Assembly: GCA_963973915.1 (NCBI GenBank)
Contig: CAXBBM010000003.1
Location: 186,001 to 250,000 of the forward strand
Length of the DNA stretch: 64,000 bases
Direction of reading: 5' to 3'
Source: Polycyclovorans sp002706265
Lineage (GTDB): Bacteria; Pseudomonadota; Gammaproteobacteria; Nevskiales; Nevskiaceae
Each line of letters opens with the position of its first letter. Position 1 is the stretch's first letter. The notes under the pieces were generated by a model. It made no database searches, had not been told where the DNA came from, and worked only from the letters and a program-made list of their open reading frames with translations. Both the position numbers and the translations under genes were made by a program. Below, one piece after another: positions 26,198 through 35,077 of this stretch.

Positions 26198-27188
26198 GCA
26201 CGGCGGACAACTGAGAGATGTGGCGCGCCGCACCGGCACGCCCTGGGCCGACTGGCTGGACCTGTCCACCGGCATCAGCCCCTGGTCTTGGGCGGCCGAA
26301 ACCGGCTTTGCCCCCACCGCCGAAAGCTGGCGGCGGCTGCCGGACGACGACGATGGCCTGCGGCGGGCCGCGGCCGACTATTACGGGGGCGAGGTGCTGC
26401 CCACCGCCGGTTCGCAGGCCGCCATCCAGGCGCTGCCACGGTTGCGGCCGGCCGCCACGGTGGGCATCTGCGCGCCCACCTACGCCGAGCACGCCGAACA
26501 ATGGCGCCGGGCCGGGCACGCGGTGGTGGCCGTTGCGGCAGACCGTATCGCGCAACAGCTCGATCACCTTGACGTGCTGCTGCTGTGCAACCCCAACAAT
26601 CCCGACGGCCGGACCTGGACGCCGGCAACGCTGCTCGACTGGCACGCCCGCCTCGCCGCGCGCGGTGGCTGGCTGGTGGTGGACGAGGCCTACATCGACG
26701 CCCGGCCCGAGCGCAGCATCGCCGCCCGCAGCGACCGGACCGGCCTGATCGTGCTGCGCTCGCTGGGCAAGTTCTTCGGCCTGGCCGGCGCCCGCGTCGG
26801 GTTCGTGGGTTGTGCGCCGGGGTTGCGCGCGGCGCTGCGCGAGGCGCTGGGCCCCTGGCCCGTGGCCGGCCCGGCGCGCGAAATGGCCATGGCCGCGCTG
26901 CGCGATCACCCATGGCAGCAGCGCCAGCGCCAGCGCCTGCACGCGGCCAGCGCCGCCCTGGCAGCTGACCTTGTGGCGGCCGGCCTGACCCCCGCCGGCG
27001 GCTGCAGCCTGTTTCATCGGGTCGTGACGCCCGACGCCGCCGGCCTGCACGCGGCGCTGGCGCGACAGGGCATCTGGGTGCGGCGCTTCGCGTCGCCCGC
27101 CAGCCTGCGCTTCGGCCTGCCGGGCGACGCGCCTGCCGCGCTGCGTCTGCGCCGCGCATTGCAGACCCTGGCGCGAGGCGCAGCATGA
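26190..27188 (+). CDS. cobC: L-threonine-O-3-phosphate decarboxylase-like PLP enzyme (CobC/CobD-type)
   Basis: The 332-residue class I/II aminotransferase-fold enzyme makes or positions the aminopropanol arm of cobalamin together with CobD. The N-terminus EHGGQLRD and LDLSTGISP are typical of this family. Other markers are CNPNNPDGR, VDEAYID and the PLP Lys194 in SLGKFFGLAGARVG, with a C-terminal LRFGLP block. GTG at 26190 is chosen because it gives the family start directly; longer in-frame starts lie deep in cobD. The next gene overlaps as ATGA. The name cobC is also used for the ribazole phosphatase encoded at 19885; the two are unrelated. Confidence 0.9.
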   Translation: MLEHGGQLRDVARRTGTPWADWLDLSTGISPWSWAAETGFAPTAESWRRLPDDDDGLRRAAADYYGGEVLPTAGSQAAIQALPRLRPAATVGICAPTYAEHAEQWRRAGHAVVAVAADRIAQQLDHLDVLLLCNPNNPDGRTWTPATLLDWHARLAARGGWLVVDEAYIDARPERSIAARSDRTGLIVLRSLGKFFGLAGARVGFVGCAPGLRAALREALGPWPVAGPAREMAMAALRDHPWQQRQRQRLHAASAALAADLVAAGLTPAGGCSLFHRVVTPDAAGLHAALARQGIWVRRFASPASLRFGLPGDAPAALRLRRALQTLARGAA

Positions 27189-28654
27189 GCGGCCGCAGCC
27201 TCATGGTGCAGGGCACCACCTCGGATGCCGGCAAGACCACGCTGGTGGCCGGTCTGTGCCGGGTGTTGAAGCGGCGCGGCGTGCGGTTGGCGCCGTTCAA
27301 GCCGCAGAACATGGCGCTGAACTCGGCGGTGACCGCCGACGGCGGAGAGATCGGCCGCGCCCAGGCCCTGCAGGCCCAGGCGGCGGGCATCGCGCCCATC
27401 ACCGACCTGAATCCGGTGCTGCTCAAACCCAGCTCCGACGTCGGAGCGCAGGTGATCATTCACGGCAAGGCCATAACCCAAATGGATGCGCGGGCCTACC
27501 ACGACTACAAACAAGTGGCGATGGCCGCGGTGCTGGCCTCGCACGCACGTTTGTCGGCCGCCTTCGAGGCGGTGATTGTCGAAGGCGCCGGGTCGCCGGC
27601 CGAGATCAATCTTCGTGACCGCGACATTGCCAACATGGGCTTCGCCGAGGCGGTGGACTGCCCGGTGATTCTTGTGGCCGACATCGATCGCGGCGGTGTG
27701 TTCGCCCACCTGGTCGGCACCCTGGAACTGCTCAGCGCCAGCGAGCAGGCACGCATCAAGGGCTTCGTCATCAACCGTTTTCGCGGCGACATCGCGCTGC
27801 TGGAACCCGGCCTGCGCTGGCTGGAAGCACGCACCGGCAAGCCGGTTCTGGGCGTCTTGCCGTATCTGCATGGCCTGCACCTGGATGCCGAAGACGCCAT
27901 TGCACGCGACCTGCCGGCCGCTCGCGGCGGCGTGCGGGTAGTGGTGCCGGTGCTGCCGCGCATCAGCAATCACACCGACTTCGACGCGCTGCGTCGCCAT
28001 CCGCAGGTCGATTTTCGGTTTGTGGGGCCCAACGAGGTGCCACCGGCCGCCGACCTGGTAGTGCTGCCCGGCTCCAAGGCGGTGTGCGCCGACCTGGCCC
28101 ACCTGCGCGCCCAGGGCTGGGAGACGTATCTGCAAACCCACCTGCGCTATGGCGGCAAGCTGGTCGGCATCTGCGGTGGCCTGCAGATGCTGGGCCGCCA
28201 TGTCGCGGACCCGCTGGGCATCGAAGGTCCGGCGGGCACCCGTGATGGCTTCGGCTGGCTGGACCTGACCACCACGCTGCAGGCCGAAAAACGCCTGCGC
28301 AACGTGCGCGGCCGGCTGGCGCTGGGCCAGGGGGCCGACGTCCACGGCTATGAAATTCACTGCGGCATCAGCCACGGCCCCGCGATGGCCCGGCCGGCAG
28401 TGATGCTCGAAGACGGCGACCGCGACGGCGCACAGTCGGCCGACGGCCAGATTCTGGGCAGCTATCTGCACGGTCTGTTCGATGCGCCGCCCGCGCTGGA
28501 GGCGCTGCTGCGCTGGGCGGGCCTGCGTGGCCCCGTCGAGACCGTGGACCTTGCCGCCTTGCGTGAGGCGTCGCTGGACCGGCTGGCCGACTGCATCGAA
28601 GCCCACCTCGATCTTCCCACCCTGTTGCGCTCGCTTGACGGTACGTGCTCATGA
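27185..28654 (+). CDS. cobQ: Cobyric acid synthase
   Basis: The 489-residue amidotransferase adds four amide groups to adenosylcobyrinic acid a,c-diamide. The N-terminal ATP domain contains QGTTSDAGKTT and APFKPQNMALNSAVT. The glutaminase domain carries Cys330 in GICGGLQMLG and a His in SYLHGLFD. Length is typical (about 485-510). It sits between the PLP enzyme and cobU with ATGA overlaps on both sides. Everything seen agrees with an intact enzyme. Confidence 0.96.
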   Translation: MSGRSLMVQGTTSDAGKTTLVAGLCRVLKRRGVRLAPFKPQNMALNSAVTADGGEIGRAQALQAQAAGIAPITDLNPVLLKPSSDVGAQVIIHGKAITQMDARAYHDYKQVAMAAVLASHARLSAAFEAVIVEGAGSPAEINLRDRDIANMGFAEAVDCPVILVADIDRGGVFAHLVGTLELLSASEQARIKGFVINRFRGDIALLEPGLRWLEARTGKPVLGVLPYLHGLHLDAEDAIARDLPAARGGVRVVVPVLPRISNHTDFDALRRHPQVDFRFVGPNEVPPAADLVVLPGSKAVCADLAHLRAQGWETYLQTHLRYGGKLVGICGGLQMLGRHVADPLGIEGPAGTRDGFGWLDLTTTLQAEKRLRNVRGRLALGQGADVHGYEIHCGISHGPAMARPAVMLEDGDRDGAQSADGQILGSYLHGLFDAPPALEALLRWAGLRGPVETVDLAALREASLDRLADCIEAHLDLPTLLRSLDGTCS

Positions 28655-29187
28655 ACCCTGGAAAATCCCTGCTGGTGCTGGGCGGCGTGCGCTCCGGCAA
28701 GAGCCGCCTGGCCGAACACCGCGCGCAGGCCAGCGGACGTGAGGTGGTCTACATCGCCACCGCCACCGATGGCGGCGACGCCGAAATGCGCGCCCGTATT
28801 GCAGCCCACCGCGTCCGGCGGCCCGCGCACTGGACGACGGTCGAGGCGCCGCTGCGCCTGGTGGACACCTTGCAGGCGCAGTGCGCGCCCCACCGCTGCG
28901 TGCTGGTCGACTGCCTGACGCTGTGGCTGACCCACCTGCTGTGCGCTGACGACGCAGCGCACATGGCGGCGCAATGCGACGCGCTGCTTGAGGCCCTGCC
29001 GCACCTGCCGGGGAATCTGATTCTGGTCAGCAACGAAACCGGCCTGGGCGTGGTGCCCCTGGGCGCGCTGAGCCGGCGCTTCGTCGATGCCGCTGGCGAA
29101 CTGCACCAGCGCCTGGCGGCACAGTGCGATGAAGTGCTGCTGACCGTGGCCGGCTTGCCCCTGACCCTGAAGGCCCCCGCGCCATGA
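28651..29187 (+). CDS. cobU: Adenosylcobinamide kinase / adenosylcobinamide-phosphate guanylyltransferase
   Basis: The 178-residue bifunctional enzyme (CobU/CobP) phosphorylates adenosylcobinamide and transfers GMP. The P-loop GGVRSGKS lies at residues 11-18, YIATA follows, and His53 in RIAAHRVRRP is at the position of the guanylylated His. VDCLTLWLTHLL and VSNETGLGVVP are family signatures. ATG at 28651 overlaps the cobQ stop; a GTG two codons upstream is possible. It supplies adenosylcobinamide-GDP for CobS. Confidence 0.95.
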   Translation: MNPGKSLLVLGGVRSGKSRLAEHRAQASGREVVYIATATDGGDAEMRARIAAHRVRRPAHWTTVEAPLRLVDTLQAQCAPHRCVLVDCLTLWLTHLLCADDAAHMAAQCDALLEALPHLPGNLILVSNETGLGVVPLGALSRRFVDAAGELHQRLAAQCDEVLLTVAGLPLTLKAPAP

Positions 29188-30245
29188 CCGACCCCCTGCA
29201 CTGGCTCACGCGGCCCGCCGCCGTGCCCGACGCGGACGGGGCAGCGCGCGCCACTGCCCGCCAGGCCCAGCTCACCAAGCCGCCCGGCTCGCTGGGCGCG
29301 CTGGAGACGCTGGCGATTCGACTGGCCGCGCTGCAGGCCCGTGAACGGCCGCAGATCGACACCGTGCAGATCACCCTGTTTGCGGCTGACCACGGCATTG
29401 CCGACGAGGGGGTCTCGGCCTTCCCGCAGGCGGTGACCGCGCAGATGATCGACAACTTTGCGGCGGGTGGGGCGGCCATCAGTGTGCTGGCCCGCACGCT
29501 CGGCGCCCGCCTCGAGGTGGTAGACCTCGGCACGGTGGCGGCGTCGGCGGCCGCTCGCAACGTCCGTCGCGAGCGCATCGCCGCCAGCACCGCCAACTTC
29601 GCGCACGCCGAAGCCATGACGGCGCCGCAAGTGGAGCAGGCGCTGAACGCCGGCCGCGCGGCGGCGGCTCGGGCCAGGGCCGAAGGTGCCGATCTGTTCA
29701 TCGGCGGCGAGATGGGCATCGCCAACACCACCTCGGCCACCGCCCTGGCGTGTCTGCTGCTGGGACAGTCGGCCCGACAGCTGACCGGGCGCGGCACCGG
29801 CATCAGCGACACGCAGTGGCAGCACAAGGTCGGCGTGATCGACCGCGCCCTGCGCCTGCACCGGGCGGCGGTCGATCCGCTGGAGGCGCTGCGCTGCGTC
29901 GGCGGCTTCGAGATCGCGGCGCTGGTTGGGGCCTGCATCCACGCCGCACAACAGTCGCTGCCGGTGCTGGTGGACGGGTTCATCGTCAGCGTTGCGGCGC
30001 TGCTGGCGACGCGGCAGAACCCGAGCATCGCGCCCTGGCTGATCTTTGCGCACCAGTCGGCCGAGGCCGGCCATCGGCAGGTGCTCGACGCACTTGATGC
30101 CCAACCGCTGCTGACCCTGGGGCTGCGACTGGGCGAGGCCAGCGGCGCGGCGCTGGCGGTGCCGCTGCTGCGCGCCGCCTGTGCCGTGCACGCCCAGATG
30201 GCGACCTTTGCCGAGGCCGGCGTCGCGGCCAAAAACCCCCGCTGA
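29184..30245 (+). CDS. cobT: Nicotinate-nucleotide-dimethylbenzimidazole phosphoribosyltransferase
   Basis: The 353-residue enzyme activates the lower-ligand base, giving alpha-ribazole-5'-phosphate for CobC (phosphatase) and CobS. Family blocks are TKPPGSLGALE, FAADHGIADEGVSAFPQ, GEMGIANTT and the catalytic Glu318 in RLGEASGAALA, equivalent to Glu317 of the Salmonella enzyme. It is the last cob gene in the riboswitch-controlled transcript. Only 45 bases separate it from the TPR protein, so read-through into the next module is possible. Confidence 0.96.
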   Translation: MTDPLHWLTRPAAVPDADGAARATARQAQLTKPPGSLGALETLAIRLAALQARERPQIDTVQITLFAADHGIADEGVSAFPQAVTAQMIDNFAAGGAAISVLARTLGARLEVVDLGTVAASAAARNVRRERIAASTANFAHAEAMTAPQVEQALNAGRAAAARARAEGADLFIGGEMGIANTTSATALACLLLGQSARQLTGRGTGISDTQWQHKVGVIDRALRLHRAAVDPLEALRCVGGFEIAALVGACIHAAQQSLPVLVDGFIVSVAALLATRQNPSIAPWLIFAHQSAEAGHRQVLDALDAQPLLTLGLRLGEASGAALAVPLLRAACAVHAQMATFAEAGVAAKNPR

Positions 30246-30290
30246 GCCGCGGGCTGAATCTGCCGCGCAGGGGCCTGCGTAAACTCGCGC

Positions 30291-31475
30291 ATGACCACGC
30301 GGCTTCTGATGGCAGTGCTGATGGTGACGATGCTCGGCGCCGCTGCGGCCCGCGAACCGTATCGCCCCGACGATGACGAACAAGTGCTGCTGCGGCTGAA
30401 TGATCGCGAAGGCCCGGAGGTCTCCGAAGTCTGGGCTGCACGCAAGGCGATGCGCGACGCCCCCGGAGAACTGTCGCCGGCCCTGGACTTCGCCCGGCGG
30501 GCCATCGAGGCCGGGCGCCAGCGGGCCGACCCCCGTTTCATGAGCTATGCCGAAGCGGCCATTGCCCCCTGGAACGACGCCGACCCGCCGCTGGAGGTGC
30601 GCGTGATCCGCGCCACGCTCGCGCAACACCGCCACGATTTTGAGGCGGCCCTGGCCGACCTTGATGCCGTGCTCGCCGAAGCGCCGCGTCACGCGCAGGC
30701 GCGGCTGACCCGTTCGGTGATCAGGCGGGTCCAGGGCGACCCGCAGGCCGCGCTGCGCGATTGCGCTGCGCTGGTGGGCGTTGCCAGCCCTCTGGTGGCG
30801 TCGACCTGTGTGGCCGACAGCGCCAGTCTGGGCCGCCAGCCCGACGCCGCGCTGACGCTGCTGCAGACCGCGATTGAACGCGCCACGCAGGCGCCGCTGG
30901 CCGAGCGGCGATGGGCGTTCACGGTCCGCGCCGAGATCGCCGAGCGGCTGGGGCGCGACGACACCGAGCGCTGTTTTCGTGAGGCCCTGAACCTTGGCCG
31001 TGCGGAACGTCCTGATCCGTACCTGCTCTACGCCTACGCCGATTTTCTGCTGGAAATGCAGCGGCCGGCCGAGGCCAGGGCCCTGCTGCTGCCGCATGCC
31101 GCGCTCGATGGTGCCCTGCTGCGACTGGCCATCGCCGAGACGCGCCTGCTGCCGGGCCAGCCGGGGCTGAAGCCGGCGCTGGAGGCCCGCAAAAAGCTGA
31201 TCGCGACCCGGTTTGACATGAGCCGGCGTCGCGGTGACACGCCGCACCAACGGGAGCTTGCGCGCTACTTGCTTGAGGTCGAGGCCGACCCGGTGGCCGC
31301 CCTGCCGGTGGCCCTGAACAACTGGGCGCAACAGCGTGAACCCGCCGATGCCCTGCTGGTGCTGAAGGCCGCTGCCGGCGCCGGCCGGAACGAAGCGGCC
31401 CGTCCGGTCAAGGACTGGCTGCGCGACACCGGGGTGCAGGATCAGCGCATCACCCGGCACCTGGCCACGCCATGA
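30291..31475 (+). CDS. Periplasmic TPR-repeat protein of unknown function
   Basis: The 394-residue protein starts with a signal peptide (residues 1-20, ending AAAA-RE) and consists of helical repeats with TPR character, clearest around FEAALADLDAVLAEAPRHAQA and YADFLLEMQRPAEARALLLPHA. No catalytic motif is visible. Its stop overlaps the start of the HupE-like gene, so both are translated together. TPR proteins of this sort usually scaffold envelope complexes. Because it is coupled to a HupE/NikL pair, a helper role in metal handling is possible but unproven. Confidence 0.75.
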   Translation: MTTRLLMAVLMVTMLGAAAAREPYRPDDDEQVLLRLNDREGPEVSEVWAARKAMRDAPGELSPALDFARRAIEAGRQRADPRFMSYAEAAIAPWNDADPPLEVRVIRATLAQHRHDFEAALADLDAVLAEAPRHAQARLTRSVIRRVQGDPQAALRDCAALVGVASPLVASTCVADSASLGRQPDAALTLLQTAIERATQAPLAERRWAFTVRAEIAERLGRDDTERCFREALNLGRAERPDPYLLYAYADFLLEMQRPAEARALLLPHAALDGALLRLAIAETRLLPGQPGLKPALEARKKLIATRFDMSRRRGDTPHQRELARYLLEVEADPVAALPVALNNWAQQREPADALLVLKAAAGAGRNEAARPVKDWLRDTGVQDQRITRHLATP

Positions 31476-32590
31476 GGGGCGTGTGGATCATGGCGCTGCT
31501 GGCCTGGTGCGCCGCCGCGCAGGCGCACAAGCCCAGCGACAGCTATTTGCGGGTCGCGCTGCAGGGCAGCGAGGTCACGGGCCGCTGGGACGTGCCTCTG
31601 CGCGACCTCGACTATGTGCTGGGGCTGGACGCAGACGGTGACGGGCGCCTGCAATGGCGCGAGCTGCGTCAGCGTGAGAACGAGATTCAGGCCTTCATGC
31701 TCAGCCATCTGGCGATCGAGGCCGATGGCCGTCATTGCGGCGTGGTGTCGGCGCCGCTGAAGATTGCCGATCTGGCCGACGGCCCCGCCGCCAGCGTGGG
31801 CTTTGCGGGCCAGTGCGCCACGGCGCCGCAACGGCTGACCGTGCGCTATGGCCTGTTTTTCGAAGTTGACCCGCAGCATCGCGGTCTTTTGCAGCTGCGC
31901 TTTGAAGACACCGCCTACACCGGCGTGTTTTCGCCGCAGCGGCGCGCGCTCGATTTTGATCGCGGCGTGGGCGGGGCCTGGGCGGCGTTCGTCCAGTATT
32001 TCCGCGTCGGCATGTTTCACATCGCCATCGGGCTGGATCACCTGCTGTTTCTGGCCGGTTTGCTGTTGCCGGCGGTGGTCTGGCGGCAGGGCGGGCGCTG
32101 GCAGGCGGCGCCGAGCGCGCGCGCGGCGCTGGTGGAGGTCGTCAAGGTGGTCAGTGCCTTCACCGTCGCGCACGCGGCCACGCTCAGTCTGGCATCACTG
32201 GACCTGCTGCGATTGCCGACGCGGCTGACCGAATCATTGGTGGCGGCGACCATCGTCTTTGCGGCCGTCAACAACCTGGTGCCGATGGTGCGCCGACGGC
32301 TGTGGGCGGTGGCGTTCGCGTTCGGGCTGATTCATGGCGCCGGCTATGCCAGCGTGCTGGGCGATCTGGGGCTTGATGCCTGGACCCTGGTGGTGGCGCT
32401 GCTGGGCTTCAACCTGGGTGTTGAAGGCATGCAGCTTGCCGTGGTGGCGCTGTGGGTGCCGCTGGCCTACCGGCTGCGGCATCAGGCGGGTTATCAATGG
32501 GGCGTGGTGGGGGGTGGGTCTTTGCTGGTGGCGGCGCTGGGCACGCTCTGGTGGGTGGAGCGGACCTTCAATCTTCGATTTGCATGGTGA
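31472..32590 (+). CDS. HupE/UreJ-family membrane protein, candidate Ni/Co permease
   Basis: This 372-residue protein has a signal peptide ending at AQA-HKPSDSYL and a periplasmic domain to about residue 165 that includes an EF-hand-like loop LDADGDGRLQWREL (about 52-65). A C-terminal membrane domain of six or seven helices contains FHIAIGLDHLLFL and FGLIHGAGYASVL. The His/Asp pattern in these helices is that of HupE/UreJ proteins, which are thought to carry nickel or cobalt. It lies between the TPR gene (ATGA overlap) and the NikL-like gene, shortly after the cobalamin operon, which suggests cobalt supply. Substrate is inferred only. Confidence 0.8.
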   Translation: MRGVWIMALLAWCAAAQAHKPSDSYLRVALQGSEVTGRWDVPLRDLDYVLGLDADGDGRLQWRELRQRENEIQAFMLSHLAIEADGRHCGVVSAPLKIADLADGPAASVGFAGQCATAPQRLTVRYGLFFEVDPQHRGLLQLRFEDTAYTGVFSPQRRALDFDRGVGGAWAAFVQYFRVGMFHIAIGLDHLLFLAGLLLPAVVWRQGGRWQAAPSARAALVEVVKVVSAFTVAHAATLSLASLDLLRLPTRLTESLVAATIVFAAVNNLVPMVRRRLWAVAFAFGLIHGAGYASVLGDLGLDAWTLVVALLGFNLGVEGMQLAVVALWVPLAYRLRHQAGYQWGVVGGGSLLVAALGTLWWVERTFNLRFAW

Positions 32591-33033
32591 ACACGATGCT
32601 GAAAATGAGCGTGGGGTTGTGGATGGTGCTGGCCGGGTCACTGGCGTTTGCCCATGGCGCCGGTTACGAGGCCGACGTGAACGCCGAAGTGCTGACGCTG
32701 CGTTTCTTCTACAGCGTGGGTGAGCCGATGGCCGATACCGAGGTGATCGTCGAAGACCCCGAGGGCGAGGTCTGGCAGCGCGGGTACACCGATGGCGCAG
32801 GGCGCTTCAGCGTCACGCCCAACGCCCATGGCGCCTGGCGGGTGGAGGCCGACGACGGTCTGGGCCACCAGGTGGTGGCGGCCGTGGCCGTCGGTGCCGA
32901 AGGTTTGAGCGCCGGCAAGCGCCAGGCGCAGGTCACGGTGCCGCCGTTGCTGCTGTTCGGGCTGCTGCTCGCCAGCGTGGTGGCCAATGTGGCCTTGCTG
33001 TTGGCGCTTCGCGGCCGAGGGTCCAAAGGCTGA
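32584..33033 (+). CDS. NikL/CbiL-like periplasmic accessory protein of metal uptake
   Basis: The 149-residue protein has a signal peptide cleaved before His24 (FA-HGAGYEAD), a beta-sandwich domain with GEPMADTEVIV, GYTDGAGRFSV, GAWRVEADDGLGH, and a C-terminal membrane helix (about 122-142). This pattern resembles the NikL/CbiL component of Ni/Co ECF transporters. Here no NikM, NikQ or NikO genes are present; instead it overlaps the end of a HupE-type permease gene by 7 bases. Start choice is uncertain: ATG 32584, GTG 32587 and ATG 32596 are in frame. An exposed N-terminal His after cleavage could bind metal. Confidence 0.65.
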   Translation: MVNTMLKMSVGLWMVLAGSLAFAHGAGYEADVNAEVLTLRFFYSVGEPMADTEVIVEDPEGEVWQRGYTDGAGRFSVTPNAHGAWRVEADDGLGHQVVAAVAVGAEGLSAGKRQAQVTVPPLLLFGLLLASVVANVALLLALRGRGSKG

Positions 33034-33142
33034 TCGGCGGTCAATTCAGCGACCGTGCATCTGATCGCGCGTCCGGGCCGTTTGTCGTGGGCATGGAGCA
33101 ACTCAGCTCTTCATCAACGTACCAACCCGAGGGGACTTCAAG

Positions 33143-34684
33143 ATGTCGCTATCGAAAACCGCTTTGGCGGTCGCGATCGCCGCCACCGTCAGCGTGCCGG
33201 CATTCGCGTCCAGCCACCGTGAAGCACCATTCATCACCACCGCTCCCAAGGTCGATGGCACCGACTTTTACATGTTCCGCAGCTATGAACCGGGCCGCGA
33301 AGACTTCGTGACCTTCATCGCCAACTACCTGCCCCTGCAGGATGCCTACGGCGGCCCGAACTACTTTTCGCTGGACCCGAACGCGCTGTACGAGATTCAC
33401 GTGGACAACAACGGTGACGCGGCCGAAGACATCACCTTCGGCTTCCGCTTCAGCAACACGCTCAAAGGGCTGACGCTGCCCATCGGCCCCGACGGCGCCG
33501 GTGTGGCCGTGCCCCTGCGCAACATCGGCGGCATCGGCCCCGGTGTGGTTGACAGCGGCAATTCCAACGTCATCGAGACCTATCAGGTGAGCGTGACGCG
33601 CGGCGACCGCCGCAGCGGCCAGCGGTCGATGGCGAGCAATCCGGAGGGGGGCGACTTCGTCAAGCCGACCGACAACATCGGCGGCAAGTCGATTGCCAAC
33701 TATCCGGCCTACGCCAGCAACCACATCTTCCCGATTGCCATTCCCGGCTGCACGACCAACGGACGGGTGTTCGTCGGTCAGCGCAAGGAAGGGTTTCCCA
33801 TCAACCTCGGCCAGGTGTTTGACCTGATCAACCTCAACCCGCTGGGCGAGCGCGACCGTGGCCTGAACATCGTCGACGACAAGAACGTCACCTCCATTGC
33901 CCTGGAAGTGCCGATCAGCTGCCTGACCACGGGGAATGAACCGGTGATCGGCGGTTGGACCACCGCCAGCCTGCGCCAGGCACGGGTGTTGAACCCGCAG
34001 CCGCAGCAGCAGGTCGAGGGCGGTCCGGCGGGGGCGACCGGCACCGAGTTGGTCGGTGGCGCCTGGACGCAGGTGTCGCGCCTCGGCGCGCCGCTGGTCA
34101 ACGAGGTGGTCATCGGTCTGCCTGACAAGGACCTGTTCAATGCCAGTGAGCCGGTGAACGACGTCGACAACTTCGGGGCCTATGTGCTGTATCCGACCCT
34201 GCCGGTGCTGATCAACGCCCTGTTCAATGCCAACGGCGAGCTGTCGGGTGATGCGGGTGTTTCCGTGGCGCCCGCCACACCGCGCAACGATCTGCTTGCA
34301 GCCTTCGTGACCGGAGTTGACGGACTCAACAAACCGGCCAACGGCGCGGCGGGTGAAATTCTGCGCCTGAACACCGCAATTGCGGTGACGCCTGCGGCCA
34401 TGCAGAGCGATCTCGGGTTTCTGGGTTGTGACCTGGCCGGCTTTCCCAATGGGCGTCGTCCGCTGGAAGACGTGACCGACATTGCCCTCAACGTGGTCAT
34501 GGGGGCCATCGACGGGACCAATGCGGTCGGCCTGCAAACCTGTGACGTTGCGGCAGAAGGTGGCCCGGCCATCGTGCCCGGCCCGGTGATCAACGATGGC
34601 GCGCTGTTCACCATCGATGACTTCCTGCCGGGGTTCCCGTACCTCAACCACCCGACGCCCGGTGCGCCGGCGACGGCTCAGTAA
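33143..34684 (+). CDS. DUF4331 secreted protein
   Basis: The 513-residue protein has a signal peptide of 22 residues (ending PAFA) followed by SSHREAPFITTAPKVDGTDF, the hallmark of DUF4331, whose function is not known. The rest is rich in Gly, Asn and Asp, with short beta-strand-like segments and only four Cys, as expected for a secreted beta-structure protein. A GAGGGG-like site lies upstream of the ATG. It is 109 bases after the NikL-like gene and 9 bases before a small lipoprotein. Nothing in it reveals a catalytic site; a role in surface structure or ligand binding is only a guess. Confidence 0.85.
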   Translation: MSLSKTALAVAIAATVSVPAFASSHREAPFITTAPKVDGTDFYMFRSYEPGREDFVTFIANYLPLQDAYGGPNYFSLDPNALYEIHVDNNGDAAEDITFGFRFSNTLKGLTLPIGPDGAGVAVPLRNIGGIGPGVVDSGNSNVIETYQVSVTRGDRRSGQRSMASNPEGGDFVKPTDNIGGKSIANYPAYASNHIFPIAIPGCTTNGRVFVGQRKEGFPINLGQVFDLINLNPLGERDRGLNIVDDKNVTSIALEVPISCLTTGNEPVIGGWTTASLRQARVLNPQPQQQVEGGPAGATGTELVGGAWTQVSRLGAPLVNEVVIGLPDKDLFNASEPVNDVDNFGAYVLYPTLPVLINALFNANGELSGDAGVSVAPATPRNDLLAAFVTGVDGLNKPANGAAGEILRLNTAIAVTPAAMQSDLGFLGCDLAGFPNGRRPLEDVTDIALNVVMGAIDGTNAVGLQTCDVAAEGGPAIVPGPVINDGALFTIDDFLPGFPYLNHPTPGAPATAQ

Positions 34685-34693
34685 GGGGTGACC

Positions 34694-35005
34694 ATGCGCA
34701 CATTCAAAAAAACAGTGACCGTGTTGTTGCCGATTCTGGCGATGGGGCTGCTGGCGGGCTGCAACAGCAGCGACGATGCCACGCCCTTCGGGCCGGGAGG
34801 AGTGCCAACCCCCACGCCGTCGGTGAGCCCGAGTCCCAGCCCGACGCCGCCGGGCCCGAGCGCAGCCTTCTCGGGTGATACCTCGGCGTTCGTGGTGTAC
34901 CTGCGCGGGCTCGATCAAGACGGCGACCCGCTGATGGTGAACGGCGGCAACGTGGTCTTTCAGGACACTGCGGAAGTGACGAACCCGGTTTCGGTCAACC
35001 CGTAA
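34694..35005 (+). CDS. Small lipoprotein with Pro/Ser/Thr-rich linker
   Basis: The 103-residue protein has a lipoprotein signal with lipobox LLAGC, a linker TPTPSVSPSPSPTPPGPS and about 45 further residues with no recognisable fold. AAGGGG lies 5 bases before the ATG at 34694, which decides this start over an in-frame GTG two codons earlier. It immediately follows the DUF4331 gene and is followed by a strong terminator, so it is the last gene of that unit. It may anchor or assist the DUF4331 protein at the outer membrane. Confidence 0.7.
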   Translation: MRTFKKTVTVLLPILAMGLLAGCNSSDDATPFGPGGVPTPTPSVSPSPSPTPPGPSAAFSGDTSAFVVYLRGLDQDGDPLMVNGGNVVFQDTAEVTNPVSVNP

Positions 35006-35031
35006 TCGGTCGCGGCGTTCAGGCAGTACAG

Positions 35032-35059
35032 AAAAGGCGGGGATTTTCCCGCCTTTTTT
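35032..35059. terminator. Bidirectional Rho-independent terminator
   Basis: AAAGGCGGG (35033-35041) pairs with CCCGCCTTT (35048-35056) and is flanked by an A-run on the left and a T-run on the right. It can therefore stop transcription of the lipoprotein gene (plus) and of cbpA (minus). Confidence 0.85.
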
Positions 35060-35077
35060 GTGCCCGCAAGATCGGAA

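Noticed and set aside
28749..31460. 900-codon antisense open frame over cobU-cobT-TPR
   Set aside because: Overlaps three well-supported genes; composition typical of a GC-bias shadow.
33149..34918. Antisense open frame over the DUF4331 gene
   Set aside because: Sense gene has signal peptide, ribosome-binding site and family hallmark; the antisense product is not protein-like.
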